NCBI RefSeq assembly: GCF_000382045.1
Contig: NZ_KB907454.1
Location: forward strand, 248,001 to 312,000
Direction: 5' to 3'
DNA length: 64,000 bases
DNA from: Variovorax atrisoli 110B
GTDB lineage: Bacteria; Pseudomonadota; Gammaproteobacteria; Burkholderiales; Burkholderiaceae_C
Part shown: piece by piece, positions 54,968-64,000 of the stretch
Layout of the letters: each line of letters opens with the position of its first letter
How positions within the stretch are numbered: the first letter of the stretch is position 1
Position numbers and translations under genes: made by a program
Notes under the pieces: model-generated
What the model saw: the letters and a program-made list of their open reading frames with translations, nothing else
Told to the model about the DNA's origin: nothing
Database searches by the model: none

Positions 54968-55732
54968 ATGACGGCACCCTTGCTGCGCGTCGAGGCGGTC
55001 GAGGTGGCGTACCAGGGCTCCATCGTCGCGCTGCACGGCGTGAGCCTGGAAGTGCGAACGGGCGAGATCCATGCGCTGCTCGGCGCCAACGGCGCAGGCA
55101 AGTCGACGACGCTCAAGGCGGTGTCGAACCTGCTGCCGGCCGAGCGCGGACAGGTGACGGCCGGGCGCATCGTCTTCGACGGGCACGACACGGGCCGCAC
55201 CAGCCCGGCCGATCTCGTCCGCCTGGGCCTGGTGCAGGTGCTGGAGGGTCGTCACTGCTTTCGCGCGCTCACCGTGGAGGAGAACCTGCTGACCGGCGCA
55301 CTCGGCCGCGGTGCACGGCGCGCCGAGATCGCCGGGGACCTCGAGCGGGTCTATGCGATCTTCCCGAAGCTCGAGGCCAGGCGGCGCACGCTCGCCGGCC
55401 TTTGCTCCGGCGGCGAGCAGCAGATGGCGGCCATCGGCCGCGCGCTGATGTCGCGCCCGCGCCTGCTGGTGCTCGACGAACCCTCGATGGGGCTGGCGCC
55501 GCTGGTGGTGCGCGACATCTTCGAGCAGCTGCGCCGGCTCAACCGCGAGCAGGGCCTGGCGATCCTGGTGGCCGAGCAGAACTCGACCGTGGCGCTGCAG
55601 TACGCCGACCGCGCCACCGTGCTCGACGTAGGGACCACCGTGCTCGGCGACGATGCCAGCGCGCTGCGCCGGCGTGCCGATATCCAGTCGCTCTATTTCG
55701 GCGAAGGTGCTCGCATCGGCATGACGGCATGA
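54968..55732 (+). CDS. HAAT ABC importer ATPase, LivF type (sulfone cluster)
   Basis: 254 aa second ATPase completing the importer. Walker A GANGAGKST (about residues 37-45), signature CSGGEQQMAAIGRAL, Walker B LLVLDEPSMGLAP and switch LVAEQN. The last codons run into an octamer tandem array that supplies the stop. Last gene of the operon. Confidence 0.9.
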   Translation: MTAPLLRVEAVEVAYQGSIVALHGVSLEVRTGEIHALLGANGAGKSTTLKAVSNLLPAERGQVTAGRIVFDGHDTGRTSPADLVRLGLVQVLEGRHCFRALTVEENLLTGALGRGARRAEIAGDLERVYAIFPKLEARRRTLAGLCSGGEQQMAAIGRALMSRPRLLVLDEPSMGLAPLVVRDIFEQLRRLNREQGLAILVAEQNSTVALQYADRATVLDVGTTVLGDDASALRRRADIQSLYFGEGARIGMTA

Positions 55733-55766
55733 CGGCATGACGGCCTGGCGGCCTGGCGGCCTGGCG
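55721..55766. repeat. Tandem octamers ATGACGGC x3 then CTGGCGGC x2.5
   Basis: ATGACGGC at 55721, 55729 and 55737 is followed by CTGGCGGC at 55745 and 55753 and a partial copy. The first copy lies in the livF C-terminus and its TGA is the stop codon. Confidence 0.85.
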
Positions 55767-55951
55767 AGGGCGGCCACGCAGCAGATTCCGCATGTGGTCA
55801 GGGGGACTTCTTCGTTCTGCATGCGAACCTTCGCTCCTCGACTCGATGGCTCCCTTGTCGAGCGGTTCCCTCGCTCCTCGAAGCCGTGTGGAATCGCTTG
55901 TCATTCCTTCTTTCCGCGTCACCCGCTTGTCCCGCCAATCCCCTCGATGAA

Positions 55952-56105
55952 GACTTCGGCGGCCTCACACCGGGCGTCTTGGCCCTTGCCGACTCGCTCG
56001 CCGCCACCGCCCCCGCGCGCGACACGCGGCTCACCGCCACGCACACGGAGTAGGGCCTCGAGATCGACGGCATCAAGGGCTTCTGCTCGACGCATCGGTC
56101 TAGAG
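55952..56105 (+). pseudogene. Possible relic of an SfnB/DszC-like flavoprotein gene
   Basis: One frame reads DFGGLTPGVLALADSLAATA, then a TAG, then IDGIKGFCST. These resemble the N-terminal helix ([13 protein letters not shown]) and the KSFCSG motif of the nearby DszC-like enzymes, separated by too few codons and by a stop. Tentative. The rest of 55733-56236 shows nothing recognisable. Confidence 0.3.
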
Positions 56106-56236
56106 CTACGACTCCGCGACCTAGGTCACCAAGGGGTGTACAAGGAGCGCAGCCCTGACACGGGCTGCGGAGAGTGCTCGGGGGCTCCGGGGGGGGGGCG
56201 ACCCGGGCAATCCGGGATGACGATGCCGCGTTGCCT

Positions 56237-57283
56237 TCAGGCCCAGCTGTCGAAAACCGTCACGCGGTTCCGGCCCTGGTGCTTGGAAACGTAAAGCGCC
56301 CGGTCCGCCTGCGCCATCAGCACGTTCGCCATCCCCGATGCGTTGGGCACGCAGCTGGCCACGCCGAAGCTGGCCGTGATTGCGCGGCGCGGCCATGCCG
56401 CGGTCTCCAGGGCGCGGCGGATGACCTCGGCGTTCTCGCTTGCGCGCGTCGCGTCGCAGCCGGGCAGCACCACGCAGAACTCCTCGCCGCCCGAGCGTGA
56501 AGCCACGCCTGCGACGTCGACATGGTCGCGGATCACCCGCGCGGCCTGGGCCAGAACCTCGTCGCCGGCCGCATGGCCGAAGCTGTCGTTGATGACCTTG
56601 AAATGATCGAGATCGATCATCATCACGGCCAGGGCTTTCTGGCGCGCGATGCAGTCGTCCCACGCCGATTTCAGCTGGCTGTCGAGCCCGCGCCGGTTGG
56701 GCAGCGAGGTCAATGCGTCCGTCATGCTCTGGCGCTCGAGGCCGGCCACGGTGCGCCGCAATTCGAGTTGCGCCACGACCTGGCGCGCCAGCGACTGCAG
56801 CGCCTTGCGCTCGACGTCCATGAGCGTGCGCGGCTCGCGGTCGATCACGCAGATGGTTCCCAGGGGCATGCCTTCGAGGGACACCAGCGGCGCGCCTGCA
56901 TAGAAGCGGATGTGAGGGTCGCCGGTCACGAGCGCGTTCTCCGAGAAGCGGGTGTCGAGCAGCGTGTCCGGTACCTCCAGCACGTGATCCGGCTGCAGGA
57001 TCGCATGCGAACAGAAGGCAAGCTCGCGCGGCGTTTCCGCCACCGGCAGGCCCACACGCGACTTGAACCATTGTCGGCCGCTGTCGACCAGGGAAATCAG
57101 CGCGATCGGTGTCCGGCATATCGCGGCAGCCAGCGAGGTCAGGTCGTCATAGGCCTGTTCGTTGGCCGTGTCCAGCACCTGATAGCTCTCTAGCGCCTCG
57201 AGGCGGCGGGCTTCATTGAAAGTTGCGGGAGCCGCGCGGTTCATGGTTCCTGCAGCGGAAGTAGAGGAAGGATGCGTGTTCAT
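56237..57283 (-). CDS. GAF-GGDEF diguanylate cyclase
   Basis: 348 aa cytoplasmic enzyme making cyclic di-GMP from two GTP. The GAF domain covers about residues 40-175 (ALISLVDSGRQWFKSRVGL, FYAGAPLVSLEGMPLGTICV). The GGDEF domain spans about 185-345 (DALTSLPNRRGLDSQL, IDLDHFKVINDSFGHAAGDE). The active loop is GGEEF, a functional variant. The usual RxxD inhibitory site ahead of it reads DVAG, so product inhibition is probably lacking. No membrane segment. ATG 57244 is an alternative start. Confidence 0.88.
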   Translation of the reverse strand: MNTHPSSTSAAGTMNRAAPATFNEARRLEALESYQVLDTANEQAYDDLTSLAAAICRTPIALISLVDSGRQWFKSRVGLPVAETPRELAFCSHAILQPDHVLEVPDTLLDTRFSENALVTGDPHIRFYAGAPLVSLEGMPLGTICVIDREPRTLMDVERKALQSLARQVVAQLELRRTVAGLERQSMTDALTSLPNRRGLDSQLKSAWDDCIARQKALAVMMIDLDHFKVINDSFGHAAGDEVLAQAARVIRDHVDVAGVASRSGGEEFCVVLPGCDATRASENAEVIRRALETAAWPRRAITASFGVASCVPNASGMANVLMAQADRALYVSKHQGRNRVTVFDSWA

Positions 57284-57800
57284 GGCAGATCGCGCGGCTG
57301 TGAACGAAGACCGGTGCCCCGGGGGCGCGCATACCGGGCATCACGGGGCAATCGTAACGTTGGAGGCTGGGGTGAGGCGAGAAGTGCGTTGCCGAGATCG
57401 CTTGATTTCGGCCGCGGGGCTCGAAAGCAATCAGATCGCCTCTTGATGTATTTTACATAACACACATTGCCTAATAGAACCGGCGATCATTTTCGCTTGG
57501 TCGAGCATGCTTGACGTGTTCGGGACCGTCCCGTGGGAACAATACGTTGATGACTGTTGGCTCGTGCCAAGTGCGTGGTCGACAGCCGCGAGCTTGTCGT
57601 CCAGGCCAAATCCACTCCTCATGGATCGCGCCAGGCGTGGTCGCTACCCGCGGATCATGCGGAGCGTTGGTGCGCGGTGTCCGACAGTCTCGGTGGACCG
57701 ACTCTCACGCCTGGGGTGGCGCGCCGGCATAGGCTCGACTCGGCTTGCATTTTCAGGTCTGATGCATCTTCGCCCACGGCGTACAACAGAAAGAAAAAAC
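57284..57800. other. Intergenic region, no gene supported
   Basis: About 517 nt between the divergent GGDEF and UvrA2 genes. It includes an AT-rich patch (about 57441-57500) with TGTATTTTACATAA that could hold a promoter. Readable frames here have no recognisable content. Confidence 0.5.
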
Positions 57801-60413
57801 ATGACGCGCGCTACCGTCCGTGGCACCGACCACTTCGTGCGTGTTCGCGGTGCGCGCGAACACAACCTTCGCAATGTCGATGTCGACATTCCACGCGATG
57901 CGCTGGTGGTGTTCAGCGGAATCTCCGGTTCCGGCAAATCGTCGCTGGCTTTCGGCACGCTCTACGCCGAGGCCCAGCGGCGATATTTCGAATCGGTCTC
58001 GCCCTTTGCGCGCCGGCTGATCGACCAGGTGGGCGTGCCCGCAGTCGATTCCATCGACGGTCTGCCGCCTGCGGTGGCGCTGCAGCAGCAGCGTGGAACG
58101 CCAAGCACGCGCTCGTCGGTGGGCAGCGTCACCACGCTGTCGAGCCTGTTGCGCATGCTCTACTCGCGGGCCGGCGACTATCCGGCGCGCCAGCCGATGC
58201 TCTATGCGGAAGACTTTTCGCCCAACACCCCGCAGGGCGCCTGCCCGGTCTGCCACGGACTGGGACGCATCTTCGAGGTGACCGAACGTTCGATGGTGCC
58301 GGACGACACGCTCAGCATCCGCGAGCGCGCCATTGCCTCCTGGCCACCCGCCTGGCACGGTCAGAACCTGCGCGACATCCTCGTCACCATGGGCATCGAC
58401 GTCGACAAGCCCTGGCGCGATCTGCCGAAGAAAACGCGCGACTGGATTCTTTTCACCGAGGAGCAGCCGACGGTTCCGGTGTACGCCGGCTTCACGCCGG
58501 CCGAGACGCGCGCGGCGCTGCGCAGCAAGCTGGAGCCCAGCTACCAAGGCACTTTCATCGGCGCGCGCAAATACGTGCTGCACACCTTCGCGACCACGCA
58601 GAGCGCGCTGATGAAGAACCGCGTGGCGCGCTTCATGGTGGGCGGGGACTGTCCGGCCTGCAAGGGCAAGCGGCTCAAGCCGGAGGCCCTTTCGGTGCTC
58701 TTTGCGGGGTACGACATCGGCGAGATCTCGCGCATGCCGCTGGCGCAGTTCGCGCAGGTGCTGCATGCCGCGGCGGGAGGCGATGCGCCGGACGCGACCG
58801 GTAGCGACGCCCGCCCAAATGCGCTGCGCAAGAAGGGAGGTGCACACGCGGCGGCCCCCGACGTGCGCCGAACGCCCAACCAGTCGGCGGAGAAGCGCAT
58901 CGCAGCGCAGCGCATTGCGCACGACCTGCTGGCGCGGATCACCGTGCTGACCGATCTCGGCCTTGGCTACCTCTCGCTCGACCGCAGCACGCCGACGCTG
59001 TCCCCGGGCGAGCTCCAGCGCCTGCGGCTGGCCACGCAGATCCGCTCGAACCTGTTCGGCGTGGTCTATGTGCTCGACGAACCGTCGGCGGGGTTGCATC
59101 CCGCCGACAGCGAGGCGCTGGTGGTGGCTCTCGATACGCTCAAGCGCTCGGGCAATTCGCTGTTCGTGGTCGAACACGACCTGGACCTGATGCGGCGTGC
59201 CGACTGGCTGGTCGACGTCGGCCCCGGTGCCGGGGAGGAAGGCGGCATCGTTCTCTACAGCGGCCCGCCCGATGGGCTGCGCCATGTGGAGGGTTCGCAC
59301 ACCGCGCGCTATCTTTTTGCGCCGCGCACCTCGTCGCAGCCGTCGTTGCGCGAACCTGCCGGACGGCTGGTGCTGGAAGACATCACGCGCAACAACCTGC
59401 AGGGCCTGTCGGTGGCGTTTCCGCTCGGCGTGCTGACTGCGGTGACCGGGGTCTCCGGATCGGGCAAGTCCAGCCTCGTGAGCCAGGCGCTGGTAGAACT
59501 GGTGGCCGCGCACCTGGGCCACGAAGCGCCGCCGGTGGACGAGGAGCCGGACGCCGAACCCGGTGCCGCAAGCAGCCCTGGCGGCCGCACCGGCGGGCGC
59601 ATCGCCGGCGGCATGGAGCACATTCGCCGGCTGGTGCGCGTGGACCAGAAGCCCATCGGGCGCACGCCGCGCTCCAACCTGGCCACGTATACAGGCCTCT
59701 TTGACCATGTGCGCAAGCTGTTCGCCGACTCCAAGGCTGCCCGCGCCCGCCACTTCGATGCCGGCCGCTTCTCGTTCAACGTCGCCAAGGGCCGATGTGC
59801 CACCTGCGAGGGCGAAGGGTTCGTCAGCGTCGAACTGCTCTTCATGCCCAGCGTGTATGCGCCCTGCCCCACCTGCCACGGCTCGCGCTTCAACGAACTG
59901 ACGCTCAAGGTGAAGCTGCGCGACCGCACCATTGCCGACGTGCTGGCCATGACGGTGGACGAGGCGCACGCCTTCTTCGAGAACGACGGCGCCATCGAGC
60001 GGCCGCTGCGGCTGCTCAAGGCCATCGGCCTGGGCTACCTGCGGTTGGGGCAGCCGGCCACCGAGCTGTCGGGCGGGGAAGCGCAGCGCATCAAGCTGGC
60101 GACGGAACTGCAGCGCGCGCAGCGCGGCGACGCGCTGTACGTGCTGGACGAGCCGACCACCGGCCTCCACCCGTCCGACGTGGACAAGCTCATGGATCAA
60201 CTGGGCGGTCTGGTCGACGCCGGCAACACCGTCATCGTCGTCGAGCACGAACTGCGGCTGGTTTCGGCCTGTGACTGGGTGATCGACATGGGGCCGGGTG
60301 CAGGCGCGCAAGGCGGGCGCATCGTCGCGAGCGGCCGGCCGCAGGAGGTGGCCACGGCAACGGGCAGCCGGACGGCGCCTTACCTGGCGCGCTGGATCTT
60401 GCCGGACAAGTGA
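57801..60413 (+). CDS. uvrA2: UvrA2-type excinuclease ATPase (class II UvrA)
   Basis: 870 aa, two ABC modules. Walker A motifs are [10 protein letters not shown] (40-49) and [10 protein letters not shown] (about 552-561). Signatures are [12 protein letters not shown] (first, with Pro for Gly) and [12 protein letters not shown] (second). Walker B motifs are [13 protein letters not shown] and [13 protein letters not shown]. Zinc modules include CPVCHG, CPACKG and CATCEG with CPTCHG. It is shorter than UvrA (about 940-950 aa) and the UvrB-interaction region is reduced, as in UvrA2 proteins tied to tolerance of DNA-binding drugs. A low-complexity insert of about 45 residues lies at 330-375. ATG 57801 has a weak AGAAAG. 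No uvrB or uvrC nearby. Confidence 0.9.
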   Translation: MTRATVRGTDHFVRVRGAREHNLRNVDVDIPRDALVVFSGISGSGKSSLAFGTLYAEAQRRYFESVSPFARRLIDQVGVPAVDSIDGLPPAVALQQQRGTPSTRSSVGSVTTLSSLLRMLYSRAGDYPARQPMLYAEDFSPNTPQGACPVCHGLGRIFEVTERSMVPDDTLSIRERAIASWPPAWHGQNLRDILVTMGIDVDKPWRDLPKKTRDWILFTEEQPTVPVYAGFTPAETRAALRSKLEPSYQGTFIGARKYVLHTFATTQSALMKNRVARFMVGGDCPACKGKRLKPEALSVLFAGYDIGEISRMPLAQFAQVLHAAAGGDAPDATGSDARPNALRKKGGAHAAAPDVRRTPNQSAEKRIAAQRIAHDLLARITVLTDLGLGYLSLDRSTPTLSPGELQRLRLATQIRSNLFGVVYVLDEPSAGLHPADSEALVVALDTLKRSGNSLFVVEHDLDLMRRADWLVDVGPGAGEEGGIVLYSGPPDGLRHVEGSHTARYLFAPRTSSQPSLREPAGRLVLEDITRNNLQGLSVAFPLGVLTAVTGVSGSGKSSLVSQALVELVAAHLGHEAPPVDEEPDAEPGAASSPGGRTGGRIAGGMEHIRRLVRVDQKPIGRTPRSNLATYTGLFDHVRKLFADSKAARARHFDAGRFSFNVAKGRCATCEGEGFVSVELLFMPSVYAPCPTCHGSRFNELTLKVKLRDRTIADVLAMTVDEAHAFFENDGAIERPLRLLKAIGLGYLRLGQPATELSGGEAQRIKLATELQRAQRGDALYVLDEPTTGLHPSDVDKLMDQLGGLVDAGNTVIVVEHELRLVSACDWVIDMGPGAGAQGGRIVASGRPQEVATATGSRTAPYLARWILPDK

Positions 60414-60611
60414 GCGGGTGAGCCCGGGCGCCGGGTCAGGCTTTCTCGCGCTTTGGGTTCGGTACTCGGTTGCTCGCGGCCGGTGCGTCCGCGCACATTG
60501 CGTGTTGTCCTCTCCACCCGGCGTTACGAAGCATCGGCGTCAGCTGTACGTTGAGCCGCAGGTGGTCGATTGAGAGCGGTCTTCGAGGCCGATGGACCAA
60601 AAGCCTGACGG

Positions 60612-61007
60612 GTGTCTAAAAACCCTCAAGCCGAAATTCCTTACAGACACGGTCGGGAGATGCACATATGGTGGACATGCTTGCTGCTTGCGCCAATCAT
60701 CAATCCCGGTGCCACGCCTGTGCCGAGTACGGAGATGCGCATGGATGGCGTGATGCACATCCACACCGGCAAGGCCGGCGTGTGGACTATTTCTATCCTT
60801 CAAGCGAAGGCCGCCGACGGCGGCTATTCGGCATCGGCAGAAATCGGCCTCAAGGGGCGATGTCGATGCAAATTGGTCCTGACAGCTCCCGAGTTGTCGG
60901 CGCAAGCCGGCCACGAGAAGCTGAAGCAGAAGTGCATCGACTGGATCAACGAAGAAGAGGCAAAGGGCAACGACCTGAGTCGCTCCGCTGAAGCTGAGGA
61001 AGCCTAG
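60612..61007 (+). CDS. Hypothetical protein, up to 131 aa
   Basis: A GTG start at 60612 or ATG at 60735 gives 131 or 90 aa. The C-terminal part (MRMDGVMHIHTGKAGVW onward, with KLKQKCIDWINEEEAKG) looks protein-like, with Cys pairs and an acidic tail, but no family is recognised. It is lower in GC than its left neighbours. 60414-60611 holds nothing recognisable. Confidence 0.4.
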   Translation: MSKNPQAEIPYRHGREMHIWWTCLLLAPIINPGATPVPSTEMRMDGVMHIHTGKAGVWTISILQAKAADGGYSASAEIGLKGRCRCKLVLTAPELSAQAGHEKLKQKCIDWINEEEAKGNDLSRSAEAEEA

Positions 61008-61257
61008 AGCACAGTAGCCTGGCGCCAGCGGCAAGAGCGGGCGATGAAGAGCCGCGCCAAGCCGAAGAGGCGAGTTCGAGCAAGCTCGCCCCAGTGTCGA
61101 GAAGCTCTCGAACTGGCTCGCGATCGGGTCACAAAATGCAGACGCGGGCCTGCAGTCTTGCGGCTCGACATGTCAGCCGCCCTGGGGTCACTCCGGACCG
61201 ATTGCTGTCGGCCCTGAAATCAGGCGCCGTCCGACTTTCTGGCCGATGGATGGCTCG

Positions 61258-62225
61258 CCAGCGGCACAAAGGTTTCGTAGTCGCTCTTAGCGAGTGCGGC
61301 AATCTCCGCGGCACTCAGTACGCCCGCATAGATGCGGAAGTCCTGCAGGCGGCCGTTCAACGCCCGATGCGGCGTTCAGTTGCGCCCCAGGAAGGCCACC
61401 CGGGCGCCCACCTGGCACTGCGGCAGGGTCGTGCAGTTCGCATTCGCCTCTTCGGTGTCATCGAGATAGAGCCGCCCCTTAGCTCCCGAACTGCAGCGCG
61501 CCACCGCCGCCCTGGAGCGTGATGTGGAGACTGGACAAGTTATCGGTACCGGCGAACAGGATGCAGGTGTCACAGCGATACCCGTTGGCGTAGGCTCAGA
61601 CGGACACCGTGAAGTCGTCCAGGTTGCTGAACAGCCCCGGCGGCAATTGGATGCCCGATGACTTGCCATCGAACATGGGCGCCTGGTCCTTGTTGCGCCC
61701 TTCGCCCCAGGTCACGCCGTCTACCAGCTTGCTCTCCACGACCGCCGTGGTGCGATCCGGGCGCAGCAGCGTGCCGGTGGAGACCGGGCCGCTCACCCCG
61801 TCCCGCGGAATCCGAAAGCGCAGTTCGCCGGGGACTGCGACCAGGATGATGTTTGAACTGGTCCCCGGTGCCCCGGGGCCCTGTGCAATGACCTGGTAGA
61901 ACCCTGGCTCACCTGTGTCCAGAAGCTGGAGTGCGGCTGGGTTGGGTTGTGCTCAGGCACGTACGGCATGGCGTAGAGCTTGCCGTTCTCGTCCTGCAGG
62001 TTGGTGCGCGCCACGTACTCGGCGCGCCGAGAGGAAGCGGTTGTTGCAAAGCCCGTAGAGGTCGTCGCCCTGGTTTCCGGCCATTTCCATCACGTCGCCG
62101 CCGAGCGAAATGCCCGGCGTCGACTGCCCCTGGTCGCGCCCGCTCTCCTCCCATTGCCCGAAGTGGCCGGGGTGCATGTAGTACACGCGCGTGCTGGGCC
62201 GCGCCGTTACGTTGGCGGCCCTCTT
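61258..62225 (-). pseudogene. Degraded polysaccharide (alginate-type) lyase with LamG domain
   Basis: Minus-strand fragments in several frames. Near 62.2-62.0 kb, HPGHFGQWEESGRDQGQ and GNQGDDLYGLCNNRFL match the core of alginate-lyase-family enzymes (WNQGxDLYGYxNNR). From about 61.8 to 61.6 kb, MFDGKSSGIQLP and LDDFTVSV open a LamG/concanavalin-like domain in which the expected Trp codon is TGA. It resumes in other frames and ends near 61.3 kb with NGRLQDFRIYAGVLSAAEIA. Multiple stops and shifts make it non-functional. 61008-61257 shows nothing. Confidence 0.55.
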
Positions 62226-62449
62226 TTTGTACCTACGCTGTGAGCTCGCTAAGGAGAACAGCGCCATGCGCAGCAAGGCAGGGTACGCCGCGGCAAGGAG
62301 CGAGGCATCAACGCGCGCTTTAGCGCCATGACTAGCCACTACTCGTTCGAGGCCGAGTCTGCAACCCGGCCTACGACTGGGAGGATGCCAGGTGCAGAAA
62401 ACGTGCGCGATGCGCGGCACCGGCTGTGCCAGCCCGTGCCGACGTCGCG

Positions 62450-62670
62450 CAACGACTGGCTGGAGGATCGCTGTAAGGTGCTGTGGGGCGAGATGGCCCA
62501 CGGCAAGCTGCCAGACAGCATCGCCGAAGTCTAAGCACAGGAGAGTGCGCTGCTGATGCCAATGCCCAGGCCGTTCGATGGCTTCATCGAGCACACCACG
62601 CGTGTCTCGCTCACCTGTCTGTTGCACTTCTAGCGCAACCGCTACAGCGTGCCGGACTCTTTGGTCACGA
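62450..62670 (+). pseudogene. IS21-family istA transposase remnant
   Basis: One frame reads NDWLEDRCKVLWGEMAHGKL, stop, then LMPMPRPFDGFIEHTTRVS, CLLHF, stop, RNRYSVPDS. This is the C-terminal region of IS21-type IstA (PFDGxVE...RVSxTCLVxFxRNRYSVP) with two in-frame stops and no remaining DDE core or istB. Confidence 0.7.
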
Positions 62671-62692
62671 TCCATTCTTGCGCAGTCCACTA

Positions 62693-64000
62693 CTAACCTG
62701 GATCGACCGCGTGCCCACGACTCTGGCGCCCGTTCATGCCGAAGTCCTCGGCGTCGCGCCGCCCCAGATGCCCTGGGTAGACGAGGCCGTAGCGGCTTGT
62801 CATCCAGCCGCCGCCCAACACCTGAGAAAGCTGGATCTGGTTCTGCACCTGGGCCAGTCGTATCAAGGCGAGGGCGACCTCTGCTGTGCGCAGACGCTCC
62901 TGCGCATCGAGCCAGCTTCTCAGCGGCAGCAGCCCGACCAGGAAGCGCGCCTCGTAGACCCGTGCCGCTTCCGCCGCCTGGATTCGGGCCTGGCGCAATG
63001 CGGCCTCCTGTTCCGTGAGCCGGATGCGGGCGGAGAGAGCCTGGTCCACTTCGCCGAGCGCCGTGTACAGCGCCTTGCGGAAACGCACGGCGGCCTCTTC
63101 GTACCGGCTGCGGGCGATGTCCGTCTCGATGCGCAGGGTACGTGCCTGAAGGAAGGGCAGCGTCATACCGAAGCCCAAAGTGGCAACCGGATTGGCGAGC
63201 ACCTCGAGCAGGGCCTTGCTGGAAGTGCCAAGGGCGCCGGTGAGAGCGATGCGAGGGTAGTAGGCGGCGACCGCGGCGTCGGTGCGGGCGCCCGCGGCCT
63301 GGAGCCGCCACTGCGCGGCGCGCAGGTCAGGCCGGCGGCCCAGCAACTCGGCAGGCAAGCCCGGCTGCACCGGCGGCAACGCGATCTCGAGCAGCGTCTG
63401 CGGCTCGGGCTCCGGCACGGATGCGCCATCCAGCAACACGCGCACGCGCTCGCGCAGCACCGTGGCGGCCATGCGCTGGGATGCGAGTTCGGCAGCGCGT
63501 TCTTGGCGCACTTGGAGCGCCTCATGGAACGCCAGCCGGCCTTCCGCCCCCGCCTGGAAGCGGGCCTCGACCAGGGCGACGACACGCTCGGCGTCGCGTT
63601 CCCCGGCTTCGGCCATCGCCACGCGATCGTTGGAGTGGGCGAGCTGGAAGTACAGCTCGGTGACGCTGGCGACCAGCGCCAGCCGCACGGCCTGCCTGTC
63701 CTGTTCGCTCGCCTGCGCCTCGAAGCTGGCGGCATCCTGCAGCGCCCCGAGGCGCCCGAAGAGATCTAGTTCCCAGCTCACCGCGGCCTGGCCGGTGCTG
63801 CCTGACCCAGCGTGCGCCTGTCCGCTGCCCAAAGCTCGGGCGGCGCGGGAGTTCCATTCGCCTGACACCGTCGGTGCCGACGGCGCGCCCGCGAGGCGGG
63901 CCTCGAGCATCGCCCGGCGCAACCGGACGCCTGCGATGGCAAGGTCTGCATTGCGTGCAAGGGCGGTGCTCACCCAGGCGTCAAGCACGGGCAGCTCGCC
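62693..64000 (-). CDS. RND efflux outer-membrane factor, NodT/OprM family (5' end outside window)
   Basis: At least 435 residues of an outer-membrane channel lipoprotein that pairs with RND pumps. Two OEP repeats show ELDLFGRLGALQDAAS with ASVTELYFQLAHSND, and GLPAELLGRRPDLRAAQWRL with AYYPRIALTGALGTSS. The frame is open to the right edge, so the N-terminus and lipobox are missing. The usual end LGGGW is followed by about 36 extra residues to the stop at 62693, adjoining the IS21 relic. The tail may be acquired readthrough. Confidence 0.88.
   Translation of the reverse strand, partial: GELPVLDAWVSTALARNADLAIAGVRLRRAMLEARLAGAPSAPTVSGEWNSRAARALGSGQAHAGSGSTGQAAVSWELDLFGRLGALQDAASFEAQASEQDRQAVRLALVASVTELYFQLAHSNDRVAMAEAGERDAERVVALVEARFQAGAEGRLAFHEALQVRQERAAELASQRMAATVLRERVRVLLDGASVPEPEPQTLLEIALPPVQPGLPAELLGRRPDLRAAQWRLQAAGARTDAAVAAYYPRIALTGALGTSSKALLEVLANPVATLGFGMTLPFLQARTLRIETDIARSRYEEAAVRFRKALYTALGEVDQALSARIRLTEQEAALRQARIQAAEAARVYEARFLVGLLPLRSWLDAQERLRTAEVALALIRLAQVQNQIQLSQVLGGGWMTSRYGLVYPGHLGRRDAEDFGMNGRQSRGHAVDPG

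Noticed and set aside
57507..57800. N-terminal extension of UvrA2 from 57507
   Set aside because: The extra 98 codons show no similarity to UvrA proteins. The conserved sequence begins right after ATG 57801.

Overview
The window looks like chromosomal DNA from a high-GC betaproteobacterium, most likely a Comamonadaceae member close to Variovorax. This is an inference from codon style, the many Bug/TctC and HAAT-type transporters, and the organosulfur gene set; no rRNA or tRNA gene is present to confirm it. Coding density is high to about 60.4 kb. After that the DNA turns into gene wreckage.

Layout. (1) 0.16-5.4 kb: a gluconate module with an AraC regulator, FGGY gluconokinase, GntP permease and a divergent LacI-type regulator, plus three palindromic operators. 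(2) 5.5-12.9 kb: small stress-type proteins (DUF2934, DUF4142), a two-PAS hybrid histidine kinase, two unknown proteins, and a pair of divergent lipoproteins (T2SSC-like and metallo-beta-lactamase fold). (3) 12.8-23.6 kb: a catabolic locus with a D-2-hydroxyacid dehydrogenase, a HAAT (Liv-type) ABC importer with a fused permease-ATPase, DhaL/DhaK, a Bug binding protein, a DHDPS/NAL-family aldolase and a divergent GntR regulator. (4) 23.6-39.8 kb: a surface locus. A 2690-aa DUF11/SdrD-like protein is translationally coupled to a 1440-aa OmpA plus beta-barrel protein and a 100-aa protein. It is divergent from a REC-AraC response regulator and a 7TMR-DISM histidine kinase. (5) 39.9-42.1 kb: a solitary HipA-type toxin (YjjJ), a deleted ABC-ATPase remnant and a pentanucleotide tandem array. 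(6) 42.1-55.7 kb: a sulfone/sulfonate-sulfur cluster with sfnR, two DszC-like flavin enzymes, ssuD, msuE, a frameshifted sfnG, a complete HAAT ABC importer and sfnB. (7) 55.7-64 kb: a GAF-GGDEF diguanylate cyclase, a UvrA2-type ATPase, a degraded polysaccharide lyase/LamG gene, an IS21 istA remnant and the C-terminal part of an RND outer-membrane factor that runs off the right edge.

How the parts work together. The best supported regulatory reading is in region 6. SfnR, a sigma-54 activator with no receiver domain, is encoded next to two promoter regions that share a 16-bp dyad (TGCTG-N6-CAGCA) and carry -24/-12 elements. Region 4 is the best candidate for an undescribed system: a very large exported repeat protein, an outer-membrane partner and a private two-component pair. 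Region 3 may convert an imported hydroxyacid or sugar acid to pyruvate and a triose phosphate, but its substrate cannot be read from sequence.
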